Assembly (NCBI RefSeq): GCF_002994745.2
Contig: NC_037093.1
Coordinates: 13,713,555-13,777,554 of the forward strand
Length of the DNA: 64,000 nucleotides
Source of the DNA: Rosa chinensis
Lineage: Eukaryota > Streptophyta > Magnoliopsida > Rosales > Rosaceae
Reading direction: 5' to 3'
The notes under the pieces are model-generated. The model searched no databases and had not been told where the DNA came from. It saw nothing but the letters and a program-made list of their open reading frames with translations. This document shows positions 56,901-64,000 of this stretch, piece by piece (positions within the stretch are counted from its first letter, which is position 1; each line of letters starts with the position of its first letter). Both the position numbers and the translations under genes were made by a program.

Positions 56901-57524
56901 TGCAACAAGGAACCAAAAATATAAAATGAAAAGGAAGTTCAGAATTTCTAAGCTTCTGAAATGAGAAGAGATGTGTTTGTGAATTGGTGAGCTATGATGG
57001 AGTGAATGACTCCGTATTTATGGAGGGTTGGAAAAGGATATCTGAAGATAGGATACGACACGTGGCAGATAAAAATCAAAAACGTAATCTAACCAGCCTT
57101 TCAACGACTGACACGTGGCACTAAAATCGGTAATAAAGTTGAGATAGAAAATCTTATCTTATCACGTGGTAAATAAAATCTCAACCGAGATAGAGATAAG
57201 ATATCGGATCCGAATAGCATTGACACGTGGCACGAATATATAGATTCCCAAAAATAAAAAAACGAAAGTAATTTTTTTAATCAATTAATGACGATAAATT
57301 ATATAACATAATTATGTATGATGTATAAATTCATATTGTAGTTAATTAATTCTCTAAAATGATTAATTTAATAAATGACTTTGGCTTTTGACTAAACATG
57401 GTTGGAGATGGAAAAATTGAATGAATAGTGATGACACTAGACATAGCCTTAGAGATGCTCTTAGACATGGGGAGTCAATTTTTGTATATGGCTTTGGCTT
57501 ATGACTAAATGGTTGGAGATGCTC

Positions 57525-58203
57525 TTAGACATAGCCTTAGAGAATATAAGGGAGATTTAAGAACAATAAAAATTGAAAAAACAAATGAAAAGACTAATAA
57601 TAAGCCAAAAGATAGTGCTTTACTAGAAGAGAATCAGAGATTGATCGGCGAGCCTCAGCTTTGAACTTGACTCGTGGATCTCGCTCTGGCTTTACCTGTA
57701 CGGCTGTACTAGAGTCCTTTTCTTGTTGATAAAATTAATTTTTTATCTTCTTTTTTTTTTTTTATTAAAAAATAGAACTTAGAAATTGATGACACTATGA
57801 CAGTATATTGTTATGAGTCATCTAATAGGTTTCCTCTTTCTTCTCCCTGTCTCACAAAAAAAGTAGAAAACTCTATGCTGCTTGTTGACCTTTGTCTTTG
57901 CTTCTCTGCTTCATCTATTTGATTTCCTGGTACGCAATCCTTTTCTTTTCTATCTCTGAAGAATGTTCAAAATTTAGCTTCATCCTAACTTGCTCTATTT
58001 TTCTTGGATATATAATTCATTAAAATATATTTGAGCTTTAAAGAGAGCAATTGAAATGCTCATTTTATATATTTATTTCGCAGTGATAGCTTGCTATTAA
58101 GCTTAGTGAGTAAAGAAAAATTGGATCAAATAAACAGTTGTAATGTCTTGCTGTTTCTGAACTTTCAATTTCATATGATGCTTTCCTACTTGTTTTAGAA
58201 AAT
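57525..58203 (+). promoter_or_regulatory. Upstream region of the resistance gene, with a possible leader intron
   Basis: The sequence is AT-rich with pyrimidine-rich stretches. A donor-like CTG/GTACGC near 57929 and an acceptor TTGTTTTAG ending at 58199 would place an intron directly before the ATG. No clear TATA box was chosen. Confidence 0.35.
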
Positions 58204-61137
58204 ATGGAGTTGGCTGCAGCCATTGCCGGCATTTTGAGTTGTGCATGTCCAAAAAATGTTATACAAGAAACAACAGGGCAGCATTGCAAGTATCTTCATT
58301 ACAATGCAAAAGCAAAGATAGATGAGTTGAGGTCGAAAATGGAGGAATTAAGAGCACTTGTGGCGGATGTAAAAAGAAAACTGGAGGATACATGTCTCCA
58401 AGAAGGAAAGGAACCCACAGAACAGGTGAAGTTGTGGTTGAGACATGTTCAAAGCTTTGATAATGAAAAGCTGAATAAGCTACTATGTTGGGAAGAGGAA
58501 AGATGTTTATGTGGGTGTCTTCCAGATTATTGCTCTCGAATGAAGTTGGGGAAACTTATCGAAAGGAGGATTCAGAAGGTGGATGAGCTTCTCAGAAGAG
58601 GACAGTTTCAAGATGATGCATTGGCTCACTTGTTGTTAGAGAATATAAAGATGCTTCCTATGACAGTAGCGGTGGGTCATGAAACAACTAAAAGAAAGTT
58701 GGAAGAGATATGGGAGCATTTAATGGCAGGTTATGAAGTGCAAAGAATTGGTGTTTATGGAATGGGTGGGGTTGGAAAGACAACAATTCTGAAAGAAATA
58801 AATAACAGACTCAAAAAAGAGATGACAGAAGGGATGATCACTTGCTTTGACAATGTTGTTTGGGTCACAATACCAAAGGAGTCCAACCCCGAGAAATTGC
58901 AAATGGCGATTGCCAAAGCTGTGAGGTTGAATCTCCCTGAAGACTGGAATATGATGGACAAGGCAGCAGAGTTGCTGAAATCATTACAACGAAGGAAGAG
59001 GCTTTTGCTAATTTTTGATGATGTATGGACACCATTTTCATTGGAAGATATTGGGATTCCTGCACCTACCAGGGCCAATGGCTGCAAGCTCATATTAACT
59101 ACTAGATCATTAAAGGTGTGTCGAGGCATGGAGACAAACAAAGAAGTGGAGGTAAAAGTGCTTTCTGAGGAAGAATCTTGGACCCTTTTCACTGATAAAG
59201 TTGGTTCTGTTGTGTTACAAAATCCCGAAATTAAAATTATTGCAAGGGAAATAGCAAAAGAATTTGGTGGTCTTCCACTAGCCATTATCACAGTTGGAAG
59301 AGCCTTGAGAAAAGTAAGTAATGAAATTGAGTGGCAAAATGCATTGACAGCCTTAAGATGTTCTGCAGCTAATGTGGAAGGCATGGAAGAGCTGGTGTAT
59401 TCTCGTTTGAGATTCAGTTATGAAAGATTAAAGGATGACACTACTCGATCATGTTTTCTGTATTGTGCATTGTATCCTGAAGATCATCAAATTGAAGCCA
59501 AAGAGCTGATAGAATATTGGATGTGGGAGGGTTTGCTTGGATGTGGGGGAAGGATAGAGGCCAATATATGGAAGGGAGAAATGATTTTGGCTGATCTTAA
59601 AGATTCTTGCCTGCTGGACAATGTTGATGTAGATGGCGGTGTTGAATGTGTCAAAATGCATGACTTAATAAGGGATATGGCTATTGGTATTACAAGTATG
59701 AGTCCTCGATTCATCATTAGTGCTGGGATTGGAGTAGAAAAGGCATCACTTGGGGAGGAGGGGATTGAAGATGTTGAGAGGATTTCAATGATGTATAATG
59801 AATTGAAATGCCTTCCTAGCCAACCATTGTGTTCCAAGCTCTCCTCTTTGCTGCTGCAGTATAGCTCTATGGCCAATGATATCTCGCATCGTTTCTTCTG
59901 CCACATGCCCAAGCTCAGAGTACTTGATCTGTCTTTCACTGGAATTCTTTGTATACCTGACTCCATTGCTGAGCTAAGCAATTTGCGTGCACTGCTATTG
60001 CGTAGTTGTTGGAACCTAAGTAGTCTTCCTTCTCTAGTAACACTCGAGGCATTGTGGGTTTTGGATCTTTCATATACTCACATCACAGAATTGCCTCTAG
60101 GTATGGAAAAGTTACGCCAGCTTAGGCGCCTCAATCTTTCTTATACTAAATTGGACAGTTTTCCGAAAGGACTGTTAACCACTCTCAATCTGCTAGAAGA
60201 ATTGCTCCTATATCGTTGTAAGTGTGAATTTGGTTTACAGTTTGTTGATGAACTCATCACCTCAAGAAATATTGTTGTTCTTGAAGTCGAATTCTCAACC
60301 TCCAGAGTGTTTGATACGTATTCAAGATCAGGGCATTGGAATCTTCTGCGGAGTTTTAGATCCGGCATATGCTCATATGGCGATGACTTGGGAAAGAACA
60401 GTATAGACTACATTGGAAATTTTTTTCTCAGTGGTACTCCTGTTTTGCTCCCTGATCGCACCTATGAACTGCGACTCCTCCACTGCTATGATGTTGATCG
60501 ATTGTCAAGGTGCTTGTCAGAATCAATGAAGTTGAAAAAATGTGTTATAACACACTGCGATCAAATGGAGAGTATAATAATGACTGGGGAGAACAACTTA
60601 AGCTGTCTAAATACGTTAGAGCTTGGTTTCCTACAAAACTTTAAGAGTCTCTACAAGGGTGTCATGCCCTCAGGAGCTCTTGGTGCCCTCAAGATACTGC
60701 AAATCAGTTATTGTAACTCTTTAGAGAGCTTACTCAACCCAAGGCTGATTGAACACCTCAGAAACCTCGAAGAACTTTCTGTTGAACATTGTCCAAAATT
60801 GGAGGTGGTGATAGAGGAGGAGCAGTCGATCCACAATGCTGAAGTCAGGCTTTCAAGATTGAAGAGCTTAAAGTTGTGTGATTTAAGGGAACTGGAGAGC
60901 ATTTATAGTGAAGAAGTTATTTGCATATCTCTATGCACCATCACTATTGAGGGATGCAATAAACTGAGGAGACTTCCTTTTAGGATTTCCATAGATGAAG
61001 GATATCAGCAAAGACAACCATCAATCACTCCCCCCATAAGAAAAATTAAAACCGAGCAAGTGTGGTGGGATTCAGTGGAGTTGGCTAATCCCATTGTAAA
61101 GACCTTCCTTCAACATAGGCTGGAGTTGCCTAGCTAG
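58204..61137 (+). CDS. CC-NBS-LRR disease resistance protein (RPS2/RPS5-like clade)
   Basis: An intact single exon of 977 residues. The N-terminal coiled coil (about 35-135, AKIDELRSKMEELRALVADV) is followed by the NB-ARC domain: P-loop GMGGVGKTT (186-194), kinase-2 LLLIFDDVW (267-275), RNBS-B LILTTRS (296-302), GLPLA (356-360), RNBS-D CFLYCALYPED (417-427) and MHD (485-487). Leucine-rich repeats run from about 515 to 940, and the tail has the VWWDSVE...VKTFLQ motif typical of this clade. The family consists of cytoplasmic or membrane-associated immune receptors that switch by ADP/ATP exchange when pathogen effectors or their host targets are altered. The kinase-2 motif has Ile-Phe where Val-Leu is common, but both aspartates are kept. 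No lesion is seen. Confidence 0.95.
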   Translation: MELAAAIAGILSCACPKNVIQETTGQHCKYLHYNAKAKIDELRSKMEELRALVADVKRKLEDTCLQEGKEPTEQVKLWLRHVQSFDNEKLNKLLCWEEERCLCGCLPDYCSRMKLGKLIERRIQKVDELLRRGQFQDDALAHLLLENIKMLPMTVAVGHETTKRKLEEIWEHLMAGYEVQRIGVYGMGGVGKTTILKEINNRLKKEMTEGMITCFDNVVWVTIPKESNPEKLQMAIAKAVRLNLPEDWNMMDKAAELLKSLQRRKRLLLIFDDVWTPFSLEDIGIPAPTRANGCKLILTTRSLKVCRGMETNKEVEVKVLSEEESWTLFTDKVGSVVLQNPEIKIIAREIAKEFGGLPLAIITVGRALRKVSNEIEWQNALTALRCSAANVEGMEELVYSRLRFSYERLKDDTTRSCFLYCALYPEDHQIEAKELIEYWMWEGLLGCGGRIEANIWKGEMILADLKDSCLLDNVDVDGGVECVKMHDLIRDMAIGITSMSPRFIISAGIGVEKASLGEEGIEDVERISMMYNELKCLPSQPLCSKLSSLLLQYSSMANDISHRFFCHMPKLRVLDLSFTGILCIPDSIAELSNLRALLLRSCWNLSSLPSLVTLEALWVLDLSYTHITELPLGMEKLRQLRRLNLSYTKLDSFPKGLLTTLNLLEELLLYRCKCEFGLQFVDELITSRNIVVLEVEFSTSRVFDTYSRSGHWNLLRSFRSGICSYGDDLGKNSIDYIGNFFLSGTPVLLPDRTYELRLLHCYDVDRLSRCLSESMKLKKCVITHCDQMESIIMTGENNLSCLNTLELGFLQNFKSLYKGVMPSGALGALKILQISYCNSLESLLNPRLIEHLRNLEELSVEHCPKLEVVIEEEQSIHNAEVRLSRLKSLKLCDLRELESIYSEEVICISLCTITIEGCNKLRRLPFRISIDEGYQQRQPSITPPIRKIKTEQVWWDSVELANPIVKTFLQHRLELPS

Positions 61138-62107
61138 AGTAGAGGTGACTTTCTTCTCATTACTTCCAGGTTATCTTTCAAATCATGTTGATGTTATAAC
61201 TTTTTACAAGTTGATAGTATTCCAACCATACTAAGAGAGCTAGGTTTAATTTGCCTTGCTTCAGGAACAGCTACAAATACTAAAAGGATTTTTATGTTCT
61301 GCACTTCTGGCATTTTTTCTTCCGTTCTTATGTAGTTAATAATCATTTTATTTCTGTGTCCGTGACTCTCATTTTCCTTGTTTCCAGGAGCTGATTCGGA
61401 TAATGGGATGGCTGATGGCACTAATACAAGCATTTAGAAACCTAGTTAATCAGTAATGGATTGAAAGTCCAATGTACGTGACAAATTCAGTTCATCTTAC
61501 AAACTGGTCAGTGGAGTACGTCACCATATTAGCGATGCCAACATGTATTAATTAGAAAGGGATTATCCTTCAATTGGTCTTTTCTACTAGATCAAATCAA
61601 GTAGTAACCATGAACATGAAAGTTAATAAACTATTATTTGAACTTAAACACAGTAAAGTAGCTATAATTAGCTTGTTGAGTACTTTAGTTTTACATTGTT
61701 ACAAGTGAACAATGGACAAACCTTAATTATAACGAACTGAAGCTCTAGCACTCTCAATAGAAAGAGCGAAAACATATTCATGCAGGTCTGATTGCTTTGA
61801 CATGATGTTTAATGTTGATTCTTTATCAAATTATCAACATGTCATTGAGATCTTGTAGGAACAGTAGAGAACTCACTAATTTTTATCTATTATAAAACAT
61901 AACACTCACAACAGTACGTAGCATAATCCTGTAGAAATTGGGAGAGCTTCATAATCCCACATAACACTAAATACATACAGATGACATACGTGAAACGATA
62001 CAATACGAAATGGAAAGTAACCATAAGCGTGAGTACCATAAGTCTTGGCTACAAGACTTTAAAGATCACAAATGAGGTCAAACTGATCTTACAGTTGGTT
62101 GATAGCT
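61138..62107. other. 3' flank of the resistance gene and intergenic DNA
   Basis: AT-rich, with a possible 3' UTR intron ending at TTTCCAG near 61387. No gene or repeat can be supported. Confidence 0.4.
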
Positions 62108-62725
62108 TCAGTTGTTCAATATGTGAATAACAATTTTGTTTTCTTTTAAGAACTGAAATTGGCAGAGACTGCCCAGCTTGACTTGTTTAGCTACTGGAAA
62201 AGCGCCCCACCCTATAGTCATGAAGACCATGTCACGGTAACGGGAAAGCTTCACTTTGTACCATTTTGTTCCCTCGGAGTTTCTCAGGAAAATGACTGTC
62301 ACAGTTTCCTGAAGAAATTTTCCGCATAGAACGGTTTGGGCATGTACTGCGTAACCAACACACAATCAACACAGAACCAACCAGAGCAAAAGAAATTCAC
62401 ATAAACATTCAGAAGACTTTAATTTATTCACAAATTAGTTGTCTGGCTTGCTTACCACTTGACTTAGCCTGTGGATTTTGCTTGTAAAGAATTGAACAGT
62501 TCACCAGATTCTTGGTAATCTTCTTCCACTTCTCTAACCTCTTTGAGTACATCAAATTCATTATTCGGAATGTGCTTACCTGCAGCTTCACATTCAAAAT
62601 AAACATAGCAGAATCAGAGAGAGCCACAAGGTACATGGGTATTCCAAATTTCCAATTACCCGAGTCTTTACAAGTGACAGGGTATTTTGTTGGTCTACCA
62701 CGAAGCCTCCCAGTACTCTCAAATA
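62108..62725 (-). pseudogene. B3-domain (REM-like) transcription factor, C-terminal fragment
   Basis: The downstream exon (about 62350-62108) reads ETVTVIFLRNSEGTKWYKVK, GWGAFPVAKQVKLGSLCQFQ and VIHILNN. This is the second half of a plant B3 DNA-binding domain (the W.V pattern, then GW..F....L..G..C.F, then the IHI end). An upstream exon (about 62725-62594, SGNWKFGIPMYLVALSDSAM) ends with a good donor CTGCAG/GTAAGC. The acceptor GGTTACGCAG near 62344 fits. The 5' part of the gene is missing: at 62725 the sequence changes to a GGTTCGG-rich repeat. The last exon could still be expressed from another promoter, but this looks like a remnant. Confidence 0.55.
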
Positions 62726-62965
62726 GGGGTGGGCATAAATGACCGAAAGCCCGAAAGACCGGAAGAAACCGATCCGGACCGGCCGGTTCGGGTCGGGTTT
62801 TAGAGGGAAAATAAGTGATTTCGGGCCGGTTCGGTCCCTATACAGAGTGTGCCGGTTCGGTTCCGGTTTTTATCTTGCGTGACTGCTTGGCCGGTTCGGT
62901 CCATGTACTCAACAAAACGGTCCGGTCCCGGTTCATAACTTGCGGTGACTGCGTGGACCGAAAAA
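62726..62965. repeat. GGTTCGG-rich cryptic repeat beginning AGGGGTGGGCA
   Basis: CCGGTTCGGT and GGTCCGG variants recur at least six times. The start AGGGGTGGGCA is like the ends of some hAT-type MITEs, but no matching right end was found. Confidence 0.55.
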
Positions 62966-63069
62966 ACTGACCTTGTATACGTGTCTTTCAATTATTGGTT
63001 AGTTTTCGAAGTCCATTGTGTTAGTATGGACATGACCACATGTGATTAGTAAGTAAACCTAAACTCTAA

Positions 63070-64000
<931 letters not shown>

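Larger units (their letters stand above)
53571..57524. mobile_element. PIF/Harbinger element carrying both element genes
   Basis: The ends are GGGCATCTCCAACGG... on the left and the complement of GAGCATCTCCAACCATTTAG on the right, flanked by TTA (53568-53570 and 57525-57527), the duplication expected for PIF/Harbinger. A second GAGCATCTCCAACGGCTGAG starts near 53625 and a second GAGATGCTC ends near 57463, so one element appears nested in or fused to the ends of another. It holds the Myb-like gene (plus strand) and the DDE transposase (minus strand) in convergent order. Confidence 0.8.

Overview
This window is nuclear DNA of a dicot plant. The evidence is single-exon plant-type carboxylesterases, a CC-NBS-LRR resistance gene, a B3-domain fragment, a Rab GTPase fragment and almost every class of plant transposable element. 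The overall flavour is that of a woody or herbaceous rosid, perhaps Rosaceae, but this is an impression and not a search result. No bacterial, organellar or CRISPR feature was seen.

Layout. 1-1985: part of a Ty3/gypsy-like LTR on the minus strand, containing an unusual array of hairpins at 21-291. 2072-2480: a fold-back MITE. 2690-27541: a minus-strand carboxylesterase (CXE) cluster with three open genes (4202-5110, 16705-17613, 26609-27541), two full-length copies each broken by one lesion (10133-11041, 24425-25337) and two fragments (2690-3106, 12806-13220). The copies grew by segmental duplication of a block holding a type-I CXE, a hAT transposase C-terminal fragment, a spacer and a type-II CXE. 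Because the block is repeated, several later insertions can be compared with an empty paralogous site: a Harbinger-like element (5424-8349), a small MULE-type MITE (12368-12539) and a solo LTR (18197-23342), which itself carries a Pack-MULE-like element (20557-22124). A Helitron 3' end lies at 15759.

28994-36408 is a complete non-coding LTR retrotransposon (LARD-like, minus strand, 1029-bp LTRs, 5-bp duplication). It is inserted into the 3' LTR of a decayed Ty1/copia element whose gag-pol runs 41569 to 37345. 42784-53110 is a roughly 10.3-kb Mutator-like element with a FAR1-type transposase (43052-45400), a small cysteine-rich open gene (47455-47871) and a convergent Ulp1/SUMO-protease-like gene (52646 to 49185). 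Both large genes carry disabling lesions. 53571-57524 is a PIF/Harbinger element with its Myb-like and DDE transposase genes, each with one nonsense codon. 58204-61137 is an intact 977-residue CNL resistance gene. The right end holds a B3 fragment, a Rab fragment and an AT/GT microsatellite.

How it fits together. Host functions visible here are ester hydrolysis (the CXE family) and immune sensing (the CNL). Everything else is transposon sequence in layers. The relative order of events can be read: CXE/hAT block duplication came first, then insertion of the solo-LTR parent, then the Pack-MULE inside that LTR; and copia came before the LARD.
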